NCBI GenBank assembly: GCA_051888795.1
Contig: JBJFCD010000275.1
Coordinates: 1-7,146 of the forward strand
Reading direction: 5' to 3'
DNA from: MD308 sp051888795
Lineage (GTDB): Bacteria > Bacillota > Clostridia > Lachnospirales > Lachnospiraceae
DNA length: 7,146 nt
Shown: in pieces, positions 1 through 5,477 of the stretch
Layout: each line of letters begins with the position of its first letter
Numbering within the stretch: position 1 is the stretch's first letter
Notes under the pieces: model-generated
The model's database searches: none
What the model was told of the DNA's origin: nothing
The model's input: the letters and a program-made list of their open reading frames with translations, nothing else
Translations under genes and position numbers: made by a program

Positions 1-1722
1 AATGAAGCGATTGCCAGAGGTGCCTATGAAGCCGGAGTAAAGGTTTCAGCAGCATATCCGGGTACTCCGAGTACTGAGATAAGTGAATGCCTGGTACAGT
101 ACAAAGAAAATCTGTATTGCGAATGGTCACCGAATGAAAAAGTAGCTACTGAAGTTGCGGTGGGAGCATCATTGGCCGGAAAGAGAGCTATGGCATGTAT
201 GAAGCATGTTGGGTTTAACGTAGCAGCAGATCCTGCATATAGTGTCTCTTATATGGGAGTAAACGGAGGACTTGTTATTGTTGTTGCAGATGATCCGGGA
301 TTATACAGCTCTCAGAATGAGCAGGATACGAGAATGGTTGCCCGAGCAGCGCAGCTTCCTGTTATTGAACCTTCTGACAGTGCAGAGGCAAAAGAGTTTA
401 TAAAGATGGCATTTGAACTGAGTGAGCAGTTTGACAGACCATTTGTATATCGTACAACTACAAGATTAGCTCATTCCCAGGGAATTGTAGAGTTAGAGGA
501 AAGACAGGATATTCCGGATAAGGAATACGTGAAAGATATTCGAAAAACTGTAATGATGCCGGGGAATGCAAAGCTTCGTCATGTTGAGATTGAAAAACGC
601 AATAATGAACTTGCTGAGGCTGCAAACACATTGCCGCTTAACAGAGTTGAGATGAATGATACAAAGATTGGAGTTATCACCAGCGGAATTCCTTATCAGT
701 ATGTCAAAGAAGCACTTCCGAAAGCATCTGTTTTGAAATTAGGTATGGTAAATCCGTTGCCGAGAAAACTGATTGAAGACTTTGCTTCGAAAGTAGAAAC
801 TTTATATATTGTAGAAGAGCTTGATCCTGTTATCGAAGAACAGGTGAAATCCTGGGGGATTAAGGCAATAGGAAAGGAAATATTTACAGTACAGGGAGAA
901 TACAGTGCGAACATGTTAAGGGCAGCTATCGGCGGAGAAAATCTGGACCTTGCTGCTCCGGCTAAGGCGCCTGGAAGACCACCGATCCTTTGCCCGGGAT
1001 GCCCACACAGAAGTGTCTACTATGTATTAAATAAATTAAAATTGCATGCGGCCGGAGATATCGGTTGTTATACATTGGGAGCGGTAGCTCCGCTGAGTGT
1101 CGTAGACACAACGATGTGTATGGGTTCCAGCATTTCCACTCTTCATGGAATGGAGAAGGCAAAAGGTAAGGAATATATTAAAAACTGGGTTGCTGTTATT
1201 GGTGATTCCACATTTTTACATACTGGTGTGAATTCACTTATGAACATGATGTACAATAAGGCGACAGGAACGGTAATTATTCTTGATAATTCTACAACAG
1301 GAATGACTGGTCACCAGGATCATGCAGCAACAGGAAAGACTCTTCAGGGAGACCCGACATATGCGATTGATATTCCTGCACTCTGCAGAGCGATGGGTGT
1401 AAAGAATGTGATTGAAATCAATGCATTTGATATTGTTAATCTTGAGAAGACGGTTAAAGAAGAGATTGCGAAAGATGAAGTTTCTGTCATTATTACAAAA
1501 ACACCATGTGTGCTTTTGAGCAAAGCTAAAAAACCTCTTTATATTGCTCATGAAGATAAGTGTAAGAAATGTGGTATGTGCATGAAACCGGGATGTCCTG
1601 CTATGACAAAGAATTCAGACGGAAGCGTACATATTGATGATACTATGTGTACAGGATGTGGATTGTGTGAGAAATTATGTAAATTTGATGCAATAGAGTT
1701 AGTTAAGGAGGGGGATAGATAA
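1..1722 (+). CDS. iorA: Indolepyruvate:ferredoxin oxidoreductase, alpha subunit (5' end cut by window)
   Basis: This is the catalytic subunit of the TPP-dependent enzyme that oxidatively decarboxylates arylpyruvates to arylacetyl-CoA, CO2 and reduced ferredoxin in the cytoplasm. The reading frame is open from base 1, giving 573 visible residues. A GTG at 160 is an internal valine and not the start, because clear family sequence precedes it (YPGTPSTEI, visible residues 19-27, and NEKVATE from 45). Only about 10-25 N-terminal residues should be missing. The order seen is: an N-terminal pyrimidine-binding type domain; a middle domain; CPGCPHR (331-337); the TPP/Mg motif GDST...DN (401-430); and a C-terminal ferredoxin domain. 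That last domain has two cysteine sets: C-x2-C-x2-C-x4-C-P from 521 and C-x2-C-x2-C-x3-C from 550. The domain order and CPGCPHR fit IorA rather than pyruvate oxidoreductases. Substrate preference among indole-, phenyl- and hydroxyphenylpyruvate cannot be read from the sequence. The stop codon shares one base with the iorB start. Confidence 0.96.
   Translation, partial: NEAIARGAYEAGVKVSAAYPGTPSTEISECLVQYKENLYCEWSPNEKVATEVAVGASLAGKRAMACMKHVGFNVAADPAYSVSYMGVNGGLVIVVADDPGLYSSQNEQDTRMVARAAQLPVIEPSDSAEAKEFIKMAFELSEQFDRPFVYRTTTRLAHSQGIVELEERQDIPDKEYVKDIRKTVMMPGNAKLRHVEIEKRNNELAEAANTLPLNRVEMNDTKIGVITSGIPYQYVKEALPKASVLKLGMVNPLPRKLIEDFASKVETLYIVEELDPVIEEQVKSWGIKAIGKEIFTVQGEYSANMLRAAIGGENLDLAAPAKAPGRPPILCPGCPHRSVYYVLNKLKLHAAGDIGCYTLGAVAPLSVVDTTMCMGSSISTLHGMEKAKGKEYIKNWVAVIGDSTFLHTGVNSLMNMMYNKATGTVIILDNSTTGMTGHQDHAATGKTLQGDPTYAIDIPALCRAMGVKNVIEINAFDIVNLEKTVKEEIAKDEVSVIITKTPCVLLSKAKKPLYIAHEDKCKKCGMCMKPGCPAMTKNSDGSVHIDDTMCTGCGLCEKLCKFDAIELVKEGDR
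1705..1714 (+). promoter_or_regulatory. Ribosome binding site for iorB inside the iorA 3' end
   Basis: The run AAGGAGGGGG lies in the last codons of iorA, about 7-10 bases before the iorB ATG at 1722. With the TAATG stop/start overlap, this suggests translational coupling, which would keep the two subunits of the heteromeric enzyme in balance. The coupling is inferred from the arrangement. Confidence 0.8.
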
Positions 1723-2291
1723 TGGCAACAAAAAATATCATGATCGTCGGAGTCGGCGGTCAGGGAACACTCCTTACAAGCAGAATTTTAGGAGGACTTG
1801 CGATTCTTGGTGGATACGATGTAAAACTTTCGGAAGTACACGGTATGGCGCAGAGAGGCGGTAGTGTTGTAACATTTGTACGCTACGGAGAAGAAGTAGC
1901 AGAGCCAATCGTGGAAGAAGGACAGGCAGATGTTATTATTGCCTTTGAAAGGCTGGAGGCATTGAGATATGCTCACTTTTTGAAAAAGGATGGGGCACTT
2001 ATTATCAATGACTGGAGAATAGATCCAATGCCGGTAGTAATAGGTGCAGCAGAGTATCCGGAAGGAATTATTGAAACATTGAGTAAAGATTATAAGGTTT
2101 ATACAGTAGATGCGACAGAAGAATCCAAAAAACTCGGAAATCCGAGAGTTTTTAACCTGATTGTACTTGGTGTTGCAGCACAGCATATGGATTTCACAAA
2201 AGAACAGTGGTATGAAGTGATCGAAAAGACGGTTCCGCCAAAAACAATTGAGATTAATAAGAAGGCCTTTGACGTAGGATATAGTCTTTAA
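1722..2291 (+). CDS. iorB: Indolepyruvate:ferredoxin oxidoreductase, beta subunit
   Basis: This 189-residue protein is the small (gamma-type 2-oxoacid oxidoreductase) subunit that pairs with IorA. It has the family's N-terminal glycine motif GVGGQGT (residues 10-16) and the conserved SEVHGMAQRGGSV block (37-49), both typical of IorB and related subunits thought to help bind CoA or organise the active site. The length matches the family's usual 180-200 residues. There is no signal peptide, membrane segment or iron-sulfur cysteine set, as expected, since the clusters are on IorA. The ATG overlaps the iorA stop by one base and is served by a strong SD at 1705-1714. A 45-base gap follows before the ligase gene, so all are likely on one transcript. 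Confidence 0.95.
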   Translation: MATKNIMIVGVGGQGTLLTSRILGGLAILGGYDVKLSEVHGMAQRGGSVVTFVRYGEEVAEPIVEEGQADVIIAFERLEALRYAHFLKKDGALIINDWRIDPMPVVIGAAEYPEGIIETLSKDYKVYTVDATEESKKLGNPRVFNLIVLGVAAQHMDFTKEQWYEVIEKTVPPKTIEINKKAFDVGYSL

Positions 2292-2307
2292 GAAAGGCAT
2301 TCTTAAA
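2287..2307 (+). repeat. Perfect AT-rich inverted repeat over the iorB stop codon
   Basis: TTTAAGAA (2287-2294) and TTCTTAAA (2300-2307) are exact reverse complements around the 5-base loop AGGCA. The stem is AT-rich, includes the iorB stop codon, and is followed by A's, not T's, so it does not look like an intrinsic terminator for the + strand. It could be a weak mRNA structure between iorB and the ligase gene, or chance. Confidence 0.35.
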
Positions 2308-2336
2308 AAAAATACATAATAAAAAGGAGTGGGAAA

Positions 2337-3668
2337 ATGGCTAAAATAGCATTAGCAGATTGGAAAGAACAGATCAGAACCCCGGAAATTGAGTGCATGA
2401 GCAGAGATGAGATGAATGCACTTCAGAGTGAGCGCCTTGTAAAACAGGTGAAAAATGTGTATGACCATGTAGCATTTTATCGTAAAAAAATGGACGATAT
2501 GGGCTTGCTTCCGGGGGATATTAAAGGAATCGAGGATATTAATAAGCTTCCTTTTACGACCAAGGAAGATTTAAGAGACAATTATCCGTTTGGACTTCTT
2601 GCGGTTCCGCAGGAAAAGATTGCCAGAGTACAGGGAACATCCGGAACGACCGGAAAGCTTACACTTGCTTCATACACACAGAAAGACGTAGATGTGTGGG
2701 GAGAATGTATAGCAAGAGGTCTTACGATGGCAGGACTTACATCTGCAGACCGTCTTCATATTTGTTATGGATATGGACTTTTCACCGGTGGTATGGGACT
2801 GGATCTCGGTGCGCAGGCTCTTGGAGCAATGGCGATTCCGATGTCTTCCGGTAATACAAAACGTCAGCTTATGTGTATGGAAGATTTTGGGGCAACAGCA
2901 TTTGCATGTACACCATCTTACGCATTGTATCTTGCAGAAGCTGCTCAGGAGGCAGGAGTTGTAGACCGTCTTCAGTTGAAGGCAGGTATTAACGGGGCTG
3001 AGCCGTGGACTGATGAGATGCGTAAGCAGATCGAAGATGGACTGAATGTTAACAGCTTTGATATTTATGGTTTATGTGAAATCACAGGACCGGGTGTTGC
3101 TATGGATTGTATCCACCACAAAGGACTTCACGTATATGAAGATTATTTCTATCCGGAAGTACTTAATCCGGCAGATCAGACTGCATGCGCAGATGGTGAG
3201 ACAGGAGAACTTGTATTTACAACTCTTGCAAAAGAAGGTATGCCGCTTCTTCGCTACCGTACAAAAGACCTTACAAGTATTGATCACAGTCCTTGCGAAT
3301 GTGGCAGAACGTTGCCGAGAATCCAGAAGTTTACCGGACGTACAGATGATATGAAAGTCATTCGTGGTGTCAATGTATTCCCGACACAGGTTGAAGCAGC
3401 ACTTCTTTCAATGGGCGGTGGAGTAGCACCACACTACATGCTGATCGTTGACCGTGAGAACAATCTGGATGTGCTTACTGTTATGGTAGAAGTGGATGAG
3501 AAATATTTCTCAGACGAGATCCGTAAGCTGGATGAATTAAAGAATAGAGTGGCTGCAGTTCTGAAACAGGCACTTGGCGTATCTGTTAGAGTAAAACTGG
3601 TAGAACCTAAGACAATTCAGAGAAGTGAAGGAAAAGCAAAACGTGTCATTGATAACAGAGATTTATAA
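2337..3668 (+). CDS. paaK: Phenylacetate-CoA ligase (AMP-forming), PaaK family
   Basis: This is a 443-residue adenylate-forming enzyme, the usual PaaK length, that interconverts arylacetate + ATP + CoA with arylacetyl-CoA + AMP + PPi (EC 6.2.1.30 type). Motifs seen in order are: the phosphate-binding loop QGTSGTTGK (residues 99-107); YGLCEITG (244-251), the A5-type adenine/carboxylate region; YRTKD with D311, the ribose-binding aspartate region; GRTDDMKVIRG (334-344); and a C-terminal SEGKAKR in which K433 is the likely adenylation lysine. C258 with nearby H260/H261/H265 and C320/C322 resemble a structural metal site. An SD, AAAAAGGAGT (2321-2330), fits the ATG. Placement right after iorAB suggests it handles the arylacetyl-CoA product, either releasing arylacetate with energy recovery or activating arylacetate. 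The direction is inferred from context, and the exact aromatic substrate is not visible. Confidence 0.92.
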   Translation: MAKIALADWKEQIRTPEIECMSRDEMNALQSERLVKQVKNVYDHVAFYRKKMDDMGLLPGDIKGIEDINKLPFTTKEDLRDNYPFGLLAVPQEKIARVQGTSGTTGKLTLASYTQKDVDVWGECIARGLTMAGLTSADRLHICYGYGLFTGGMGLDLGAQALGAMAIPMSSGNTKRQLMCMEDFGATAFACTPSYALYLAEAAQEAGVVDRLQLKAGINGAEPWTDEMRKQIEDGLNVNSFDIYGLCEITGPGVAMDCIHHKGLHVYEDYFYPEVLNPADQTACADGETGELVFTTLAKEGMPLLRYRTKDLTSIDHSPCECGRTLPRIQKFTGRTDDMKVIRGVNVFPTQVEAALLSMGGGVAPHYMLIVDRENNLDVLTVMVEVDEKYFSDEIRKLDELKNRVAAVLKQALGVSVRVKLVEPKTIQRSEGKAKRVIDNRDL

Positions 3669-3682
3669 AAAGGAGGTATACC

Positions 3683-4126
3683 ATGGGCGTAAGTAATACA
3701 ATTCAACAGTTGTCAGTATTTTTGGAAAATAGAGAAGGACGTCTGGACGAGGTGTTAAAGGTTCTGGCACAGGAAGATGTAAATATCGTAGCACTCAGCC
3801 TGGCAGATACATCTGATTACGGAATGCTCCGTTTGATTGTGTCTGATCCACATAAGGGACGTATGGCACTTAAAAATGCAGGAATTACTGCCATGCTTAC
3901 AGATGTAGTGGCACTTCGTGTACCGCATGCTACAGGATCCCTTTGCAAAGCTATGCACCAGATTGTAGAGGGCGAAGTGAACATAGAATACATGTACGCA
4001 TTTGCAAATGGAAGCGATGCGGCTGCTGTTCTTAAGAGTGATGATCCGGCGAGAGTAGTAGACATTTTAAAAGGAAGCGGATTTGATGTATATTCTGCAG
4101 ATGAAGCATATCGTGCGAACCAGTAA
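3683..4126 (+). CDS. Tandem ACT-domain protein (COG4747-like), putative amino-acid-binding regulator
   Basis: This is a 147-residue soluble protein made of two ACT-like halves and nothing else: roughly residues 8-72 and 75-141. The first half has the typical ligand-loop pattern ENREGRLDEV (15-24) after the first strand. The second has ATGSLCKAMHQIV (83-95), where a glycine again begins the helix. ACT domains usually bind amino acids and control linked enzymes, but there is no catalytic or DNA-binding domain here. The protein would therefore have to act by contacting another protein or as a ligand sensor. The ATG is preceded by an excellent SD (AAAAAGGAGGT, 3667-3677) and lies 14 bases after the ligase stop. 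As I recall, stand-alone ACT proteins like this are common beside paaK/ior genes in anaerobes. Aromatic amino acids or their oxoacids are the natural ligand guess, but the sequence does not prove it. Confidence 0.88.
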   Translation: MGVSNTIQQLSVFLENREGRLDEVLKVLAQEDVNIVALSLADTSDYGMLRLIVSDPHKGRMALKNAGITAMLTDVVALRVPHATGSLCKAMHQIVEGEVNIEYMYAFANGSDAAAVLKSDDPARVVDILKGSGFDVYSADEAYRANQ

Positions 4127-4133
4127 AACAGAC

Positions 4134-4139
4134 AGGTGG
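4134..4139 (+). promoter_or_regulatory. Ribosome binding site for the SseB-like gene
   Basis: AGGTGG lies 5 bases before the ATG at 4145. It is weaker than the AGGAGG sites of the genes upstream, so expression of the last gene may be lower unless coupled to the ACT gene, which stops 18 bases before. Confidence 0.55.
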
Positions 4140-4144
4140 ATTAG

Positions 4145-4900
4145 ATGAGCAGATCGATAAAAGAAACATCAGATCTTCAGAAAATTATGGAGAGAATCAG
4201 AAATCATGCGGAGCTTTATGCAGTAATGTCCATGTGTACTCACATGCCATTTGTATACTGTGATCCGGAAAGTTATGATGATGAGATTTTTCTTTATTTC
4301 AGTAAAGAAGAAGCAAACCAGGGCGTAAGATGGCTTCTGGAAGAGAAGAATCCGATACAGCTTGCTAAGGTGGATGTAAAAGACAGACTGGCGTTTTTTA
4401 CCAGTCTGTACCCTATGGGGGTAAATGCAATATCAGTGAACCATGGACTTACGAAACAGATTTCTTTTCAGCTAAATGAACTGATACGGCGACAGGAACC
4501 TGAGCAGATGCCGAAAGAACAGATTCGGATTGAAAATCCGGAGTTGCATCTGACTTCTTTATATTTTTCGCAGGAGTTGAAAAAGAACCCGGGAAATAAG
4601 GGAGAAATGTCGGAGGAATTAAAAGCATTAAATGAAGAATTGATCGCACATTTTAAAGAAGGAAAATATATTGTTGCGGTAGAAGGGGAAAAGAAAATTC
4701 CTATTTTACAGAAAGAAGGAATGTCATATCTACCATTATTTACAGATTTGCGAGAATTTCAGAAATTTAATAAAAAGAAGACATTCGGAGCTATGGTTGT
4801 AGAATATGAGAATATTACAAAACTGTTTTCACCGGAAACGGAAGGAATTGTGATCAATCCATTTGGGGTAGACATTGTGTTGAAGATTACAACACATTAA
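4145..4900 (+). CDS. SseB-like protein with two related domains; function unknown
   Basis: This 251-residue cytoplasmic protein has no signal peptide or membrane helix. The C-terminal half (about 160-249) carries the Gram-positive SseB-family signature: IPILQKEGMSYLPLFTD (185-201), FQKFNKKKTFGAMVV (205-219) and GIVINPFGVDIVL (234-246). The N-terminal half (about 22-101) looks like a diverged second copy, with a tyrosine/phenylalanine-rich strand, FSKEEANQGVRWLLEE (52-67) and SLYPMGVNAISVNHG (87-101) matching the order of the C-terminal signature. A charged linker (about 115-160) joins them. SseB here means the family of the enhanced-serine-sensitivity protein, not the Salmonella secretion-system protein. 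The ATG has a modest SD and follows the ACT gene by 18 bases, so it probably shares the transcript. Its biochemical role, and why it sits with arylpyruvate metabolism, are not known. The family call is fairly sure; the duplication is my reading by eye. Confidence 0.75.
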   Translation: MSRSIKETSDLQKIMERIRNHAELYAVMSMCTHMPFVYCDPESYDDEIFLYFSKEEANQGVRWLLEEKNPIQLAKVDVKDRLAFFTSLYPMGVNAISVNHGLTKQISFQLNELIRRQEPEQMPKEQIRIENPELHLTSLYFSQELKKNPGNKGEMSEELKALNEELIAHFKEGKYIVAVEGEKKIPILQKEGMSYLPLFTDLREFQKFNKKKTFGAMVVEYENITKLFSPETEGIVINPFGVDIVLKITTH

Positions 4901-4914
4901 ATTTAAAAGAAAGA

Positions 4915-4958
4915 AAAAGATGTCCGTTAAGCATATAGTTGCTTAACGGACATCTTTT
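4915..4958. terminator. Bidirectional intrinsic terminator between the ior operon and csp
   Basis: An 18-bp perfect stem (4915-4932 with 4941-4958) surrounds the 8-base loop ATATAGTT. On the + strand the stem ends in TTTT and is followed by AT. On the - strand it runs into TTTTTCTTTCTTTT, an even better U-tract. It lies 14 bases past the SseB-like stop and is the only strong hairpin between the two convergent genes, so it probably ends both transcripts. Confidence 0.9.
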
Positions 4959-5072
4959 ATGACGTCATCGTATTCTGAGTATTACTTTTAAATATCTAAA
5001 TCAAGTTATTGGTTATATAATTGTTTATATATAAAAAAGGTACATCGAAAATTTGATTGACATTTCAGGTGC

Positions 5073-5270
5073 TTAAAGTTTTGTTACGTTTACTGCCTGA
5101 GGTCCTTTTGCTCCTTCAGTTACGTCATACTCTACTTCCTGACCTTCTTCCAGAGACTTGAAACCTTCCATGTTAAGCCCTGAGTAGTGTACGAATACAT
5201 CGTTGCCAGCTTCGTCAGAGATAAAGCCGTAACCTTTTTGGTTATTAAACCATTTAACTGTACCTTTCAT
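5073..5270 (-). CDS. csp: Cold-shock RNA-binding protein, CspA family
   Basis: This is a 65-residue single OB-fold (cold-shock domain) protein that binds single-stranded RNA/DNA and loosens mRNA structure in the cytoplasm. It starts MKGTVKWFNNQKGYGFI, includes the RNP1 motif KGYGFI and the RNP2 motif DVFVHYSG (VFVHFS is more usual), and ends in PQAVNVTKL, all characteristic. The frame is open to an ATG at 5285, which would add five residues. That ATG, however, overlaps the SD GGAGGG (5278-5283), and starting at 5270 gives the canonical family length, so I place the start there. It is monocistronic, with its own promoter and 5' leader, and converges with the ior unit. The paralog (CspA, B, C...) cannot be assigned from one sequence. 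Confidence 0.96.
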   Translation of the reverse strand: MKGTVKWFNNQKGYGFISDEAGNDVFVHYSGLNMEGFKSLEEGQEVEYDVTEGAKGPQAVNVTKL

Positions 5271-5277
5271 TATGATA

Positions 5278-5283
5278 CCCTCC
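5278..5283 (-). promoter_or_regulatory. Ribosome binding site deciding the csp start
   Basis: GGAGGG on the minus strand lies 7 bases before the ATG at 5268-5270. It overlaps the upstream in-frame ATG at 5283-5285, which therefore cannot be served by it. This decides in favour of the 65-residue product. Confidence 0.88.
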
Positions 5284-5300
5284 ATAAAATAATAATTGTA

Positions 5301-5319
5301 TATCCAATAATACTGGATA
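5301..5319 (-). repeat. Small inverted repeat in the csp 5' leader
   Basis: TATCCA (5301-5306) and TGGATA (5314-5319) are reverse complements around 7 bases. The repeat lies within the predicted csp leader, between the promoter and the SD. Cold-shock mRNAs often have structured leaders that affect stability or translation with temperature. This hairpin is short and AT-rich, so a role is only possible. Confidence 0.35.
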
Positions 5320-5330
5320 ATACTTAGTCC

Positions 5331-5359
5331 ACCCTACCATACATGGGATGAAAAGTCAA
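5331..5359 (-). promoter_or_regulatory. Predicted csp promoter
   Basis: On the minus strand, TTGACT (-35, at 5354-5359) is separated by 17 bases from TAGGGT (-10, at 5331-5336). The -10 matches the consensus at only 3 of 6 positions but has TG one base upstream (extended -10). Transcription would start near 5324, giving a leader of about 54 bases. The spacer holds an imperfect dyad around CCATACATGG (5337-5346). Confidence 0.6.
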
Positions 5360-5363
5360 TGGA

Positions 5364-5392
5364 TTTGGCAATCTTTTGGTAGCTTTTGGCAA
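5364..5392. repeat. Three phased TTTGGYA repeats / A-tracts between the divergent csp and ptsI promoters
   Basis: TTTGGCAA (5364-5371), TTTGGTA (5375-5381) and TTTGGCAA (5385-5392) recur at 10-11-base steps, one helical turn. Read on the minus strand, these are CCAAA(A) tracts 5-33 bases upstream of the csp -35. They could be curved DNA, an UP element, or tandem sites for a regulator. Confidence 0.5.
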
Positions 5393-5411
5393 CCATCTCA
5401 GGGTAAATAAC

Positions 5412-5445
5412 TTGACTAAAACATAGTGAGAGTGTAAAGTATAAT
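5412..5445 (+). promoter_or_regulatory. Predicted ptsI promoter region
   Basis: TTGACT (5412-5417) is followed after 17 bases by TAAAGT (5435-5440), a 4/6 match to the -10 consensus. A perfect TATAAT (5440-5445) overlaps its end but is 22 bases from TTGACT and has no good -35 of its own. Either or both -10s may be used; both place the start of transcription just before the ptsI SD. Confidence 0.55.
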
Positions 5446-5458
5446 TGCAAAAAAATAT

Positions 5459-5465
5459 AAAGGGA
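5459..5465 (+). promoter_or_regulatory. Candidate ribosome binding site for ptsI
   Basis: AAAGGGA is the only purine-rich SD-like run upstream of ptsI. It is about 12 bases from the ATG at 5478 (a little long) and touches the ATG at 5466 (too close). This leaves the start slightly uncertain between the two. Confidence 0.5.
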
Positions 5466-5477
5466 ATGAAACGAAAT

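Noticed and set aside
160..162. A GTG start for iorA
   Set aside because: Conserved IorA sequence continues upstream to the window edge, so this is an internal valine.
1788..2300. A minus-strand open frame of 170 residues opposite iorB
   Set aside because: It is rich in cysteine and phenylalanine with no family motif or SD and lies opposite a clear gene, so it is a shadow frame.
4959..4968. A perfect 10-bp palindrome ATGACGTCAT after the terminator
   Set aside because: Palindromes of this length are expected by chance several times in a 7-kb window, and it lies in no promoter.
5011..5040. An AT-rich hairpin (TTATATA...TATATAA) as a separate csp terminator
   Set aside because: It is AT-only with a weak stem; the 18-bp hairpin at 4915-4958 is far better and has a T-tract on the csp strand.
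5271..5285. An upstream in-frame ATG for csp that would add MEGII
   Set aside because: It overlaps the SD GGAGGG that fits the ATG at 5270, and the shorter form has the canonical 65-residue length.
5445..5477. A TTG start for ptsI adding 11 residues
   Set aside because: The TTG is part of the TATAAT box and has no SD before it; family homology begins at the ATG at 5478.
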